NCBI RefSeq assembly: GCF_001905145.1
Contig: NZ_LWLB01000010.1
Span: forward strand, 27,124 to 91,123
DNA: 64,000 nucleotides
Source of the DNA: Nocardiopsis sp. TSRI0078
GTDB lineage: Bacteria > Actinomycetota > Actinomycetes > Streptosporangiales > Streptosporangiaceae
Reading direction: 5' to 3'
In this document: piece by piece, positions 10,028-19,021 of the stretch
Numbering within the stretch: position 1 is the first letter of the stretch
How the letters are laid out: every line of letters starts with the position of its first letter
The notes under the pieces: generated by a model
Told to the model about the DNA's origin: nothing
The model's database searches: none
Seen by the model: the letters and a program-made list of their open reading frames with translations, nothing else
Translations under genes and position numbers: made by a program

Positions 10028-11189
10028 GCTCGGCCAGCTTTCGCTCGACCTTGGCCATGATCTCCTCACGCAGCTCCTCGACCGGGATCCGGCCGATGAG
10101 CTCCAGGAAGTAGCCGCGGATGACCAGGCGGCGCGCCTCGTCCTCCGGGATGCCCCGGGAGCGCAGGTAGAACAGGTGAATGTCGTCGAGGCGGCCGCTG
10201 GCGGAGGCGTGCCCGGCACCCTCCACCTCGCCGGTGAAGATCTCCAGGTTGGGCACCGAGTCCACGCGGGTGTCGTCGGTGAGCTGGAGGTTGCGGTTGT
10301 GCTCGTAGGAGTCGGTACCGGTGGTGCCCTCGCCGATGATCACGTCACCGATCCACACACCGTGGGCGTCCTTGCCGCTCAGGGCGCCCTTGTACTCCAC
10401 CCGCGAGCGGGTGTTGGAGATGTTGTGGTCGATGAGCGAGCGGTGCTCGTGGTGCTGGCCGTCGCCGGTGAAGTACAGGCCGTGCAGCTCGGCGTTGGCG
10501 CCGCGCCCCTTGTAGGCCACCTTCGGGGAGAGCCGGACCAGGTCGCCGCCCAGGGTGATCACGATCGACTTGAACGTGGCGTCCTTGGCGACCTGGGCGT
10601 TGTGCTGGGAGACGTCGACGGCGTCGGTGTCCCAGTCCTGCAGGCTGACCAGGGTCAGGCGGGCGCCCTCGCCGACGTGGACGTCCACGCTGCCCGCGCG
10701 CACGCCCGTGCCGGTCTGGTTGAGGACCACGACGGCCTCGGCCAGCGGCTTGACGTCGATGACGAACTGGTCGAAGCGCGTGCCCCCCTGGGCCTCGCGG
10801 TCGACCGTGACGGGCCGCTCCGGGGCCGCGCCCTGCGCGACCGTGATCACGGTGGCCTGCTCGAAGGAGGAGTAGGCCTGGGCCGTGACGCGGTCCGCGG
10901 GGAAGCCGGCGGTGCCGAGGCGCGCGTCGTCGCGGCCGACAGTCTCGACGGTGACACCCTCGGGGGCGTCGATCTCGACCTTGTCGGTGCCGTCGGCGAC
11001 GGCCTTGCCGTCGTGCAGGCCCCTGAGGCGGCGCAGCGGCGTGAAGCGCCACTCCTCCTCACGGCCGTGGGGAACGGGGAAGTCGTTCACGTCGAAGGAC
11101 CCGTGGGTGGCCAACTTGGAGAACGGGATCTCCCCGAGGCCGTGGCTGTGGGCCTTGGGTTCGGTGCTCGGGCTGGTCAACTTAACCAA
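10020..11189 (-). CDS. sufD: SufD scaffold subunit
   Basis: A 389-aa SufB/SufD-family protein with an N-terminal helical region followed by the long beta-helix core. [22 protein letters not shown] is part of the conserved C-terminal half, followed by [20 protein letters not shown]. SufD partners SufB and SufC. Its ATG overlaps the sufB stop by 8 nt, and its end overlaps the next gene by 8 nt, so the two junctions have the same geometry. Confidence 0.95.
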   Translation of the reverse strand: MVKLTSPSTEPKAHSHGLGEIPFSKLATHGSFDVNDFPVPHGREEEWRFTPLRRLRGLHDGKAVADGTDKVEIDAPEGVTVETVGRDDARLGTAGFPADRVTAQAYSSFEQATVITVAQGAAPERPVTVDREAQGGTRFDQFVIDVKPLAEAVVVLNQTGTGVRAGSVDVHVGEGARLTLVSLQDWDTDAVDVSQHNAQVAKDATFKSIVITLGGDLVRLSPKVAYKGRGANAELHGLYFTGDGQHHEHRSLIDHNISNTRSRVEYKGALSGKDAHGVWIGDVIIGEGTTGTDSYEHNRNLQLTDDTRVDSVPNLEIFTGEVEGAGHASASGRLDDIHLFYLRSRGIPEDEARRLVIRGYFLELIGRIPVEELREEIMAKVERKLAEHE

Positions 11190-12594
11190 CCGCTCCTTCC
11201 ATCTGAAGCTCGATCAGCCGGTTCAGTTCCAGCGCGTACTCCATGGGCAGCTCGCGCGCGATGGGCTCGACGAACCCGCGCACGATCATGGCCATGGCCT
11301 CGTCCTCGTCCATGCCCCGGCTCATCAGGTAGAAGAGCTGGTCCTCGCTGACCTTGGAGACGGTCGCCTCGTGCGCGAGCTCGGCGTCGTCCTCACGCAG
11401 GTCGTTGTAGGGGTAGGTGTCCGAGCGGCTGATGGTGTCGATCAGCAGCGCGTCGCACTTGACGGAGGACTTGGCGTGGTCGGCGCCCTCCTGCACCTGC
11501 ACCAGCCCCCGGTAGGAGGCGCGGCCCCCGCCGCGTGCCACCGACTTGGAGACGATGGTGGAGGAGGTGTTGGGCGCGCAGTGCACCATCTTGGACCCGG
11601 TGTCCTGGTGCTGCCCCTCACCCGCGAAGGCGATGGACAGGGTCTCGCCCTTGGCGTGCTCACCCATCAGGTACACGGCCGGGTACTTCATGGTGACCTG
11701 GGAGCCGATGTTGCCGTCGATCCACTCCATGGTGGCGCCCTCTTCGGCGACGGCGCGCTTGGTGACCAGGTTGAAGACGTTGTTCGACCAGTTCTGGATG
11801 GTCGTGTAACGGCAGCGGGCGTTCTTCTTGACGATGATCTCGACGACCGCCGAGTGCAGCGAGTCCGACTTGTAGATCGGCGCGGTGCAGCCCTCGACGT
11901 AGTGGACGTAGGCGCCCTCGTCGACGATGATCAGGGTCCGCTCGAACTGGCCCATGTTCTCGGTGTTGATCCGGAAGTAGGCCTGGAGCGGGATCTCCAC
12001 GTGCACGTTCTTGGGCACGTAGATGAAGGACCCGCCACTCCACACGGCGGTGTTGAGCGCGGCGAACTTGTTGTCGCCGGCCGGGATCACCGACCCGAAG
12101 TACTCCTCGAAGATCTCCGGGTGCTCCTTGAGGGCGGTGTCGGTGTCCAGGAAGAGGACTCCCTGCTCCTCCAGGTCCTCACGGATCTGGTGGTAGACGA
12201 CCTCGGACTCGTACTGCGCGGCGACACCGGCGACCAGGCGCTGCTTCTCCGCCTCGGGGATGCCCAGCTTGTCGTAGGTGTTCTTGATGTCCTCGGGCAG
12301 TTCCTCCCAGGAGGTGGCCTGCTTCTCCGTGGACCGCACGAAGTACTTGATGTTGTCGAAGTCGATCTTGGACAGGTCCGCGCCCCAGTCGGGCATGGGC
12401 TTCTTGTCGAAGAGCCTCAGGGACTTGAGGCGGAGCTTGGTCATCCACTCCGGCTCGTCCTTCTTGGCGGAGATGTCGCGGACGACCTCTTCGTTGATGC
12501 CGCGACGTGCCGAGGCACCGGCAACGTCGGAGTCGGACCAGCCGTACTCGTATGTTCCGATCCCCTCGAGCTCGGGATGCGCGATAGACGTCAT
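11182..12594 (-). CDS. sufB: SufB scaffold subunit
   Basis: A 470-aa Fe-S cluster assembly scaffold. Typical motifs include [56 protein letters not shown] and [21 protein letters not shown]. There is no inserted intein, unlike several mycobacterial sufB genes. AGGAGGAG sits 8 nt before the ATG at 12594. It lies 19 bp after the sufR stop, so regulator and scaffold genes share a transcript. Confidence 0.96.
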   Translation of the reverse strand: MTSIAHPELEGIGTYEYGWSDSDVAGASARRGINEEVVRDISAKKDEPEWMTKLRLKSLRLFDKKPMPDWGADLSKIDFDNIKYFVRSTEKQATSWEELPEDIKNTYDKLGIPEAEKQRLVAGVAAQYESEVVYHQIREDLEEQGVLFLDTDTALKEHPEIFEEYFGSVIPAGDNKFAALNTAVWSGGSFIYVPKNVHVEIPLQAYFRINTENMGQFERTLIIVDEGAYVHYVEGCTAPIYKSDSLHSAVVEIIVKKNARCRYTTIQNWSNNVFNLVTKRAVAEEGATMEWIDGNIGSQVTMKYPAVYLMGEHAKGETLSIAFAGEGQHQDTGSKMVHCAPNTSSTIVSKSVARGGGRASYRGLVQVQEGADHAKSSVKCDALLIDTISRSDTYPYNDLREDDAELAHEATVSKVSEDQLFYLMSRGMDEDEAMAMIVRGFVEPIARELPMEYALELNRLIELQMEGAVG

Positions 12595-12613
12595 GCGCGG
12601 ACTCCTCCTGGAC

Positions 12614-13384
12614 TCAGACGTCCTGCTGGTGAACTGAGCCGTCCGCCGCCTGGCGGACAGCCTTGGACGCGGGGGTGCCGTCCTCCCCGCTCGCCGCGTC
12701 GCCCCGCGGGGTGACGTGCGTGGTGCAGACACCGTCGCCGTGGGCGATGGTGGCCAACCTGCGCACCGGGGTGCCCAGAAGCCGCGCGAAGGCCTCGATC
12801 TCGGCCTCACAGAGTTGCGGGAACTCGGCGGCCACGTGCGCGACGGGACAGTGGTGCTGGCACAGTTGGTCGCCGCCTCCGGGTGCGGGCGCCCGGCCCG
12901 CGGTGGCGGCGTAGCCGTCGTTGGAGAGGGCCTCGGCCAGCAGCCGGACGCGTTGCTTGGCGGGAACCGCGTCCAGCATGGGCTTGTAGCGCCGCTCCAG
13001 GTCGGCGACCTGACTGCGGGCGAACTCGCCGACGGCCCCGGGACCGGCCGTCTCGGCCAGGAAGCGGAGCGCGCTGGTGGCGAGGTCGTCGTAGGCGTGG
13101 ACGAAGGCGTCGCGTCCGGCCTCGGTGATGGCGAAGACACGCGCCGGACGACCCCTGCGGCGGCGTCCGCCGTGGGGCCGGGCGTCGCGGGCCTCGACCA
13201 TGCCCTCACTGGTCAGGTTGTCAAGGTGGCGGCGGATGGCCGCCGGAGTGAGTCCGAGGCGCTCTCCCAGGGAGGAGGCGGTGATCGGGCCCTTCTCCAG
13301 GATGAGCCGGGCGACCCGGGCGCGGGTGCCGGTCTCGGCACCGCGGTCCGGTCCGGCCAGGGGGCGGGGCACGCCTTCGGACAC
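12614..13384 (-). CDS. sufR: SufR-type Fe-S-sensing repressor
   Basis: A 256-aa regulator with an N-terminal winged helix ([20 protein letters not shown], residues about 37-60, followed by a basic wing [12 protein letters not shown]). The C-terminal half carries the cluster-ligand cysteines in [18 protein letters not shown] and GDGVCTTHV. SufR proteins bind a [4Fe-4S] cluster and repress the suf operon when clusters are sufficient. The GTG at 13384 is preferred because AGGAGGGAGGGG lies just upstream; an ATG at 13486 would lie beyond the probable operator. First gene of the suf operon. Confidence 0.92.
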   Translation of the reverse strand: MSEGVPRPLAGPDRGAETGTRARVARLILEKGPITASSLGERLGLTPAAIRRHLDNLTSEGMVEARDARPHGGRRRRGRPARVFAITEAGRDAFVHAYDDLATSALRFLAETAGPGAVGEFARSQVADLERRYKPMLDAVPAKQRVRLLAEALSNDGYAATAGRAPAPGGGDQLCQHHCPVAHVAAEFPQLCEAEIEAFARLLGTPVRRLATIAHGDGVCTTHVTPRGDAASGEDGTPASKAVRQAADGSVHQQDV

Positions 13385-13422
13385 GGGGTTCCCCTCCCTC
13401 CTCGGAACACGGCTCACGTTTT

Positions 13423-13437
13423 TGACAACATCAGTGT
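13423..13437 (-). promoter_or_regulatory. Candidate SufR operator
   Basis: Read on the minus strand, this is ACACT-GATGT-TGTCA, one base away from ACACT-N5-TGTGA, the site I recall for mycobacterial SufR. It lies 39-53 bp upstream of the sufR start, where repression would close the whole operon. The match is direct; binding is inferred. Confidence 0.65.
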
Positions 13438-13692
13438 GGCGTAAATAAGTCCGCCTAGGCAAACCCCGACCCATGCCTTTTCTCACGAAGGCCAGCCTTG
13501 CCTAACAGCGGTTTCACCCGCGTGACGCACTCGGGATGTAACCCCGGACCGGGGTCGGACCATTCCGGGCGACCGCATTCTGGGACGGCGGTCCCGCCAT
13601 CCGGACGTCCCGCGCTCCCCGCCCCCTGCGCCCCCGGCGCCCGGCCCGGGGCGGTGAGCCGCTCCGCCTGGCCGCACGTAGACTCAGGGCCC

Positions 13693-14637
13693 ATGGACAC
13701 AGCCGCGGTCGAGGTCGTCGACCTGGTCAAGCGCTACGGCGCCACCACCGCAGTCACCGGCCTCACCTTCAGCGCGCGCCGGGGCGCGGTGACGGCGCTG
13801 CTCGGGCCCAACGGCGCGGGCAAGACCAGCACCATCGAGGTCTGCGAGGGCTTCCGCCGCGCCGACGGCGGGCGGGTGCGGGTGCTGGGCCTGGACCCCG
13901 TCGCCGACGCCGCCGCCCTCAAGCCCCGCGTGGGGGTGATGCCCCAGTCCGGCGGGGTGCCCACCGGCGCCCGCGCGGCCGAGTGGCTGCGGCTGATGGC
14001 CTCCTTCCACGCGCGGCCGATCGAGCCCCGCCTGCTGATGGAGCGGCTCGGCCTGACCTCCGTGGCCGCCACGCCGTTCCGCCGCCTGTCCGGCGGCCAG
14101 CAGCAGCGCCTGTCGCTGGCCTGCGCCGTGGTCGGGCGCCCCGAACTGGTCTTCCTGGACGAGCCGACCGCGGGGCTGGACCCGCAGGCGCGCATGGCCA
14201 CCTGGGACCTGGTGGCGGCCCTGCGCGCGGCGGGCGTGGCGGTGATTCTGACCACGCACTACATGGAGGAGGCCGAGCGGCTGGCCGACCACGTGGTCGT
14301 CATCGACCGCGGCGCCCTGGCCGCCGAGGGCACCCCGGCCGAGCTGACCGGGGGCCGCCGCGAGGTGTGCTTCTCCACCAGCGCGGCCGTGGACACCGCG
14401 CGGCTGGAGGCCGCCCTGCCCGAGGGCAGCCGGGTCGGCTCGCAGGACACCGCCGACGGCCGCCGCGAGTACACGGTGACCACCGACGACCCCGACGCGC
14501 TCGGCCCGGAGTTCCTCGCCACGGTCACCGCCTGGTGCGCCTCGGCCGGAGTACTGGCCGAGGACCTGCGCGTGCGGCGGCGTACCCTCGAAGACGTCTT
14601 CCTCGAACTCACCGGCCGGGAACTGCGCGAACAATGA
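13693..14637 (+). CDS. ABC transporter ATP-binding protein
   Basis: A 314-aa ATPase with Walker A GPNGAGKTS, signature LSGGQQQRLSLA, Walker B LVFLDEPTAGLDPQ and switch TTHYMEEAERL, plus a C-terminal extension of about 90 residues. It belongs to the drug/antibiotic (DrrA/CcmA-like) exporter subfamily. Its TGA overlaps the ATG of the permease (ATGA). An ABC pair at this position between suf and ctaA is conserved in many actinobacteria; the substrate is unknown. The start at 13693 matches the family N-terminus; the frame's upstream extension lies in the suf promoter region. Confidence 0.92.
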   Translation: MDTAAVEVVDLVKRYGATTAVTGLTFSARRGAVTALLGPNGAGKTSTIEVCEGFRRADGGRVRVLGLDPVADAAALKPRVGVMPQSGGVPTGARAAEWLRLMASFHARPIEPRLLMERLGLTSVAATPFRRLSGGQQQRLSLACAVVGRPELVFLDEPTAGLDPQARMATWDLVAALRAAGVAVILTTHYMEEAERLADHVVVIDRGALAAEGTPAELTGGRREVCFSTSAAVDTARLEAALPEGSRVGSQDTADGRREYTVTTDDPDALGPEFLATVTAWCASAGVLAEDLRVRRRTLEDVFLELTGRELREQ

Positions 14638-15470
14638 CCGAGCACACCTTCACCGCATCCGCCCGGGCGACCGACGCGCCCGCGACCGGAGGCGACGACG
14701 CCTCACTGTTCACCCCCGCGCCCGGAGCCGCCCCGATGTGGCGGATGGTCGCCTCACAGGCCGGCATGGAGCTCCGGGTGATGCTGCGCCACGGCGAGCA
14801 GTTCCTGCTGACCATGGTGATCCCGGTGCTGCTGCTCGTGGGGTTCAGCCTCACCTCGGTGCTGGACGTGGGCGAGGGCGCCCGGGTCGACGCGCTCACG
14901 CCCGGCGTTCTGGCGCTCGCGGTCATGTCCACGTCGTTCACGGGCCTGGCCATCGGCACCGGCTTCGAGCGCCGCTACGGGGTGCTCAAGCGGCTGGGGG
15001 CGACGCCGCTGTCCCGGTTCGGGCTGCTGGCCGCCAAGACCCTGGCCGTACTGGGCGTACAGGCGATCCAGGCGGTGGTCCTGTGCGCGGTGGCGCTGGC
15101 CCTGGGCTGGTCGCCCTCGCTGACCGCGGGGGGCGTGCTGGCGGCGGCGGCGCTGGTGCTGCTGGCGACCGCCGCGTTCAGCTCGCTGGCCCTGCTGATG
15201 GCGGGCACGCTGCGGGCCGAGGCGACCCTGGCCGGGGCCAACCTGGTGTACGTGCTGATGCTGGGCCTGGGCGGAGTACTGTTCCCGACCAGCAGCTTCC
15301 CCGCCCCGCTGGAGCAGGCGGCGTCGGTCCTGCCCGTCACCGCGCTCAGCTCGGGGCTGCGGGCGGCCCTGGCCGGGGGCGCCCCTCCGGGCCCGGGCGC
15401 CTTCGCGGTACTGGCCGTGTGGGCCCTCGTCGGCGGCCTGCTGGCCAGCCGCCTCTTCCGCTGGGAGTAG
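14634..15470 (+). CDS. ABC-2 type transporter permease
   Basis: A 278-aa membrane protein with a hydrophilic N-terminal 35 residues, then six hydrophobic segments of the ABC-2 fold. A marker is GFERRYGVLKRLGATPLSR, a loop typical of DrrB-like permeases; a C-terminal LLASRLFRWE tail follows. It pairs with the preceding ATPase as an exporter half. Translation is coupled by ATGA. Confidence 0.9.
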   Translation: MTEHTFTASARATDAPATGGDDASLFTPAPGAAPMWRMVASQAGMELRVMLRHGEQFLLTMVIPVLLLVGFSLTSVLDVGEGARVDALTPGVLALAVMSTSFTGLAIGTGFERRYGVLKRLGATPLSRFGLLAAKTLAVLGVQAIQAVVLCAVALALGWSPSLTAGGVLAAAALVLLATAAFSSLALLMAGTLRAEATLAGANLVYVLMLGLGGVLFPTSSFPAPLEQAASVLPVTALSSGLRAALAGGAPPGPGAFAVLAVWALVGGLLASRLFRWE

Positions 15471-15516
15471 GGCCCCGCCCGTCCCCGCCCACCGGGCCTG
15501 GCTCTAGCATCGGAGC

Positions 15517-16314
15517 ATGTTCGACGTCGACGCGGTGACCGCCATCCTCCACGAAGCGGCGGAGGAGGTGATCCTCCCCCGCTTCCGGGCCCTGTCCGAG
15601 GGCGAGGTCGTGGAGAAGTCGCCCGGGGAGATCGTCACCGTGGCCGACCGCGAGGCCGAGGAGCTCATCAGCGACCGGCTCCGCGCGATCGTCGACGCGC
15701 CGGTGGTGGGCGAGGAGGCCGCCTCGGCCGATCCCGCGCTGGTGCGCGCGCTGCGCGAGGAGCCCACGGCCTGGCTGGTCGACCCGCTGGACGGCACGAG
15801 GAACTTCGTGAACGGCCGCACCGAGTACGCGGTGATGGCGGCCCTGGTGCGCGGGGGCGAGACCGTGGCCGCCTGGATCGTGCAGCCCTGCGCGAAGCGC
15901 TCATACGTCGCGGAACGGGGCGCGGGCACCTGGCGTGACGGGGTACGTGTGCGCCGGTCCCCGGCGCCCGCCTCCCCGGCCGGCATGCGCGGTGCCGTGC
16001 TGACCCGCTTCCTCGGCCCCACCGCGCGGCGGCGCGTGGAGGAGGCGGCGCCCGGGTTCGCCTCGGTCGGACCGGGGACGCACTGCGCCGGGGTGGACTA
16101 CCCCCGCCTCTTCGAGGGCGAGCTGGACTTCGTGCTGTTCCACCGGACCCTGCCCTGGGACCACGCGCCCGGCGCCCTGATGCTCACCGAGGCGGGCGGG
16201 GTGTCCCGGCGCCCGGACGGAAGCGCGTACCGCCCCGGGGACGACGCCCTCGGACTGCTCGACGCCGCCGACGAGGCGTGCTGGAAGACCGTGCGCCCCC
16301 TGCTGGTCGGCTGA
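15517..16314 (+). CDS. Inositol monophosphatase family protein
   Basis: A 265-aa phosphatase fold. The metal-binding motif is WLVDPLDGTRNFVNGR (residues about 87-102), with the upstream glutamate in VVGEEAAS and the C-terminal motif WDHAPGALMLTEAGG. The family hydrolyses inositol-1-phosphate or related sugar phosphates in an Mg-dependent way; histidinol-phosphatase or fructose-bisphosphatase activity is also possible. It appears to be its own transcription unit, ending 13 bp before a convergent gene with no clear terminator. Confidence 0.9.
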   Translation: MFDVDAVTAILHEAAEEVILPRFRALSEGEVVEKSPGEIVTVADREAEELISDRLRAIVDAPVVGEEAASADPALVRALREEPTAWLVDPLDGTRNFVNGRTEYAVMAALVRGGETVAAWIVQPCAKRSYVAERGAGTWRDGVRVRRSPAPASPAGMRGAVLTRFLGPTARRRVEEAAPGFASVGPGTHCAGVDYPRLFEGELDFVLFHRTLPWDHAPGALMLTEAGGVSRRPDGSAYRPGDDALGLLDAADEACWKTVRPLLVG

Positions 16315-16327
16315 TCCCCGGGCGGGC

Positions 16328-17023
16328 TCAGCCCACGGGCAGCAGCCGCCACTGCTGGTGGGCGTGCCCTCCGTCGGGTGCCTGGGCGACCCGGGTGCCG
16401 TTGTCCGGAGCCCCGCCCTGCCCCTCCAGGGCCTGGCCGGTGGCGCGGTTGACCAGGCGGACCACGCCCGGGCCGACCTCGATCACGGTCCAGTGCTGGT
16501 TGGGCGATCCCGTCCGGGTGAGCAGCGCCGCCCCCGGCTGGGCCGCGGGGTCGGAGGGGATCTCCAGGAGCTTGTCGCTGCCGATGCCCTCGACCTCGTA
16601 GAAGCCCCCCTCGACGGGGACGAACCGCCACTGCTGGTTGGTGTCGTCGTGGCGGTCCCAGAGGTGGATGGGGGCGCCGTTGGCGGTGGACTTGTTGGCG
16701 ACGTCCATGACGCGGTCGCCGTGCACGTTCTGCAGGGCGTAGACGAGTTCGGGGTCCAGCCCCGCCGGATGGACGACCGCCTCCTCTGTCTCCTCCTCGG
16801 CCGGCGCCTCGCTCTCCTCGGGGGCGCCGGGCGGCTCGGCGAGCAGACCCGCCTCCACGCGCATGTCCGGCTCCTCGGCCTCCGCGCTCTCGGTCGCGAG
16901 CAGGCCCGCGGTGTAGCCGCCGATGACGGCGACCAGGATCAGCGCCAGGGCTCCGGCGACGAGGGGCCAGCGGGGTACGTACCGTTCGTGGACGCGGGAG
17001 GAGCGGGCACGGCGTCGGGACAT
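16328..17023 (-). CDS. Membrane-anchored ricin-type lectin protein
   Basis: A 231-aa protein with a basic cytoplasmic start, one transmembrane helix (residues about 20-43, LVAGALALILVAVIGGYTAG) and an acidic, proline-rich linker to about residue 85. A ricin B-type beta-trefoil with three QxW-type repeats (TNQQW, PNQHW, HQQW) closes the protein. It probably displays a carbohydrate-binding domain outside the cell. No catalytic domain is attached, which is unusual for secreted CBM13-like modules. Ligand unknown. Confidence 0.88.
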   Translation of the reverse strand: MSRRRARSSRVHERYVPRWPLVAGALALILVAVIGGYTAGLLATESAEAEEPDMRVEAGLLAEPPGAPEESEAPAEEETEEAVVHPAGLDPELVYALQNVHGDRVMDVANKSTANGAPIHLWDRHDDTNQQWRFVPVEGGFYEVEGIGSDKLLEIPSDPAAQPGAALLTRTGSPNQHWTVIEVGPGVVRLVNRATGQALEGQGGAPDNGTRVAQAPDGGHAHQQWRLLPVG

Positions 17024-17156
17024 GTGAGGGACTCCAGCGGGCTACGGGGGTGGGGGGCGTGGAACGTCCACGGCCACGAACCATTTCACACCACTTGGCC
17101 TGTTTTGCGCATGCTCACCCTCTGTTGTCCACGGCGGACTCGATAGTGTCCGGCCC

Positions 17157-17537
17157 ATGGAAGCGATCGGAGTTCCCTGGTTCATGGCGGTCCGGCACCT
17201 CGGGCCCCCGCTGCTCCTGCTCGCCGTGGGCGGCGCGCTGCTGGTGTGGCGGCGGCCGGCGCGGCCCGGGCTGGTGTGGGCCGCGCTGGGGACGAACCTG
17301 GGCGCCGCGGCGCTGCCGTACCTGTGGATCGGGCTGCAACTCCTCACCGACCGGGCGGAGCAGACGGTGTACGGGCTGGTCATGACGCTGGTGCAGCCCG
17401 GCGTGGCGACGGTCGCCTGGCTCCTGCTGCTGGCCGCGGCCGTCGCCCGGCGGCCGGACGGGAGCGGCCGGGACGGACGGGACGTGTCGGCCGACAAGGG
17501 CGGGAAGGCGAAGAGGGCGCCCGAAAACATAGGATGA
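17157..17537 (+). CDS. Small hypothetical membrane protein
   Basis: A 126-aa protein with three likely transmembrane segments: HLGPPLLLLAVGGALLVW, LVWAALGTNLGAAALPYLWI and VQPGVATVAWLLLLAAAVA. A charged tail of about 30 residues follows. I recognise no family. It ends 6 bp before the EamA transporter start, so the two are probably cotranscribed. Confidence 0.7.
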   Translation: MEAIGVPWFMAVRHLGPPLLLLAVGGALLVWRRPARPGLVWAALGTNLGAAALPYLWIGLQLLTDRAEQTVYGLVMTLVQPGVATVAWLLLLAAAVARRPDGSGRDGRDVSADKGGKAKRAPENIG

Positions 17538-17543
17538 TTTCCC

Positions 17544-18491
17544 ATGAGCACCCCGAACCGCCCCCAGGCACACCTCTCCCCGCGGCGCGCGGCGGAGGCG
17601 GTACCCCCGGTCTGGCTGGTACTGGTCGGCATCGTCTCGGTGCAGACCGGCGCGGGGGTGGCCAAGAACCTGTTCGACGCGCTTCCCCCGGCGGCGGTCG
17701 TGTGGCTGCGACTGCTGACCTCCGCGGTGCTCCTGGTCCTGGTGGCGCGCCCGGTGCTCCGCGCGCGCTCACGCACCGACTGGCTGGTGGTGGTCGGCTA
17801 CGGCACCGCGCTGGCGATGATGAACTTCCTCATCTACCAGGCGTTCGCGAGGATCCCGCTGGGGATCGCCGTCACCATCGAGTACCTGGGGCCGCTGGCC
17901 ATCGCGATCCTGGGCTCGCGGCGCCGGATCGACCTGCTGTGGGCGGGCATGGCCGGGCTGGGCGTGGTCGCGCTGGGACTGGAGTCGGGGTCGATGGACC
18001 CGCTCGGCATCGTGTTCGCGGCCCTGGCGGCGGCCGCGTGGGCGGGGTACATCCTGCTCAGCGCGGCGACGGGCCAGAGGTTCAGCGGTGCGTCCGGGCT
18101 GGCGATCGCCAGCGTGGTCGGCGTGGTGGTCATGGCCCCGATGGGCGTCGCCGAGGGCGGCGCGGCCCTGCTGGACTGGCGCCTGCTGCTGTTCGGCCTC
18201 GTGGTCGGCGTGCTGTCCTCGGTCGTGCCGTACACGCTGGAGCTGAGCGCCCTGCGCCGCATGCCGCCGCGGGTGTTCGGTGTGCTGATGAGCCTGCAGC
18301 CCGCCGCCGCGGCGCTCGTGGGGCTGGTGCTGCTGGGTGAGCTGCTGACCGTGTGGCAGTGGTTCGCGGTGGCGTGTGTGATCGTGGCCAGCGCGGGCTC
18401 CACGCGCACCTCGTCAGGGCGCGACGACGACGGACGGGGGGCCGACGAGGCCTCCGCGCGGTCCCCGCGGGAGGATCCCCGCGACCGCTGA
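17544..18491 (+). CDS. EamA-family transporter (RhtA-like)
   Basis: A 315-aa ten-helix transporter. NLFDALPPAAVVWLRLLTSA and the second-half SLQPAAAALVGLVLLGELLT match threonine/homoserine exporter RhtA-type EamA proteins, where the last motif is strongly conserved. It likely exports an amino acid or purine-like metabolite. The hydrophilic C-terminus (about 25 residues) is rich in Arg/Asp. It sits directly behind a small membrane protein gene. Confidence 0.88.
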   Translation: MSTPNRPQAHLSPRRAAEAVPPVWLVLVGIVSVQTGAGVAKNLFDALPPAAVVWLRLLTSAVLLVLVARPVLRARSRTDWLVVVGYGTALAMMNFLIYQAFARIPLGIAVTIEYLGPLAIAILGSRRRIDLLWAGMAGLGVVALGLESGSMDPLGIVFAALAAAAWAGYILLSAATGQRFSGASGLAIASVVGVVVMAPMGVAEGGAALLDWRLLLFGLVVGVLSSVVPYTLELSALRRMPPRVFGVLMSLQPAAAALVGLVLLGELLTVWQWFAVACVIVASAGSTRTSSGRDDDGRGADEASARSPREDPRDR

Positions 18492-18709
18492 GGCGGGCAC
18501 CGGCGGGCGCGCTTCCCGCCGCTCACGGGAGCGGGCCGCGGTGTCCCCGATGGTGGCGGCCTGGGGTACCTGGTGACGTCCTGGGGTGCTCCGTCCGGAA
18601 ACCACGGAGGAAACCGAGATCGTCACCATGTGTTTCCTAACGCGCACAAATGGTTATCTGTCCAGGTGGGTCGACCAAACGGCCGACCGACGCGTTCGAA
18701 GGGGGAGCC

Positions 18710-18895
18710 ATGCGCACCACCGCCAAACTGATGATGACCGCTCTGTTCACCGCCGGCCTGCTCGGCATGGGGGTCGGCACCGCCTCCGCCACGAGCGACG
18801 ACTACCAGGCGTGCATTGACGAGCAGAACGCCCTCGGGTTGGTCAACCTGGACCTGAACCTGCTCAGCCAGTGCATCGCCCACGACAACAACTAG
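18710..18895 (+). CDS. Small secreted two-cysteine peptide
   Basis: A 61-aa product with a clear signal peptide (MRTTAKLMMTALFTAGLLG... ending GTASA, cleavage near residue 29) and a mature part of about 32 residues with two cysteines (YQACIDEQN and LLSQCIAHDNN). They could form one disulfide. GGGGGAG (18701-18707) just before the ATG fixes the start; an in-frame ATG 20 codons upstream would ruin the signal peptide. No family recognised; it could be a signalling or surface peptide. A strong hairpin follows. Confidence 0.72.
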   Translation: MRTTAKLMMTALFTAGLLGMGVGTASATSDDYQACIDEQNALGLVNLDLNLLSQCIAHDNN

Positions 18896-18903
18896 CCACC
18901 CCG

Positions 18904-18929
18904 GGGGGCGCCCGCCCGCGGGCGCCCCC
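18904..18929 (+). terminator. Hairpin terminator after the small secreted peptide gene
   Basis: Near-perfect 12-bp arms (18904-18915 with 18918-18929, GGGGGCGCCCGC) begin 9 bp after the stop codon; the tip must open to a 4-nt loop. TT follows. Confidence 0.7.
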
Positions 18930-19004
18930 TTCCACGCCCCGGGACGGCCGCGTCGGCGCAGGTGGAAGCTGCGGTGGGGCTGGGCAACAGCTCCCGGAGC
19001 GATG

Positions 19005-19021
19005 TACTACAGTCTGTCGTA
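19005..19021 (+). promoter_or_regulatory. ctaA dyad operator overlapping a leaderless promoter
   Basis: TACTACA-GTC-TGTCGTA is an imperfect dyad (one mismatch to TACTACA/TGTAGTA). It runs up to the A of the ctaA start. Inside it, TACAGT (19008-19013) is 7 nt from the ATG, the spacing of a leaderless promoter. A repressor bound here would cover the -10. The dyad resembles BlaI/CopY-family sites (TACTAC...GTAGTA). A near-identical copy precedes ctaB. Confidence 0.6.
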
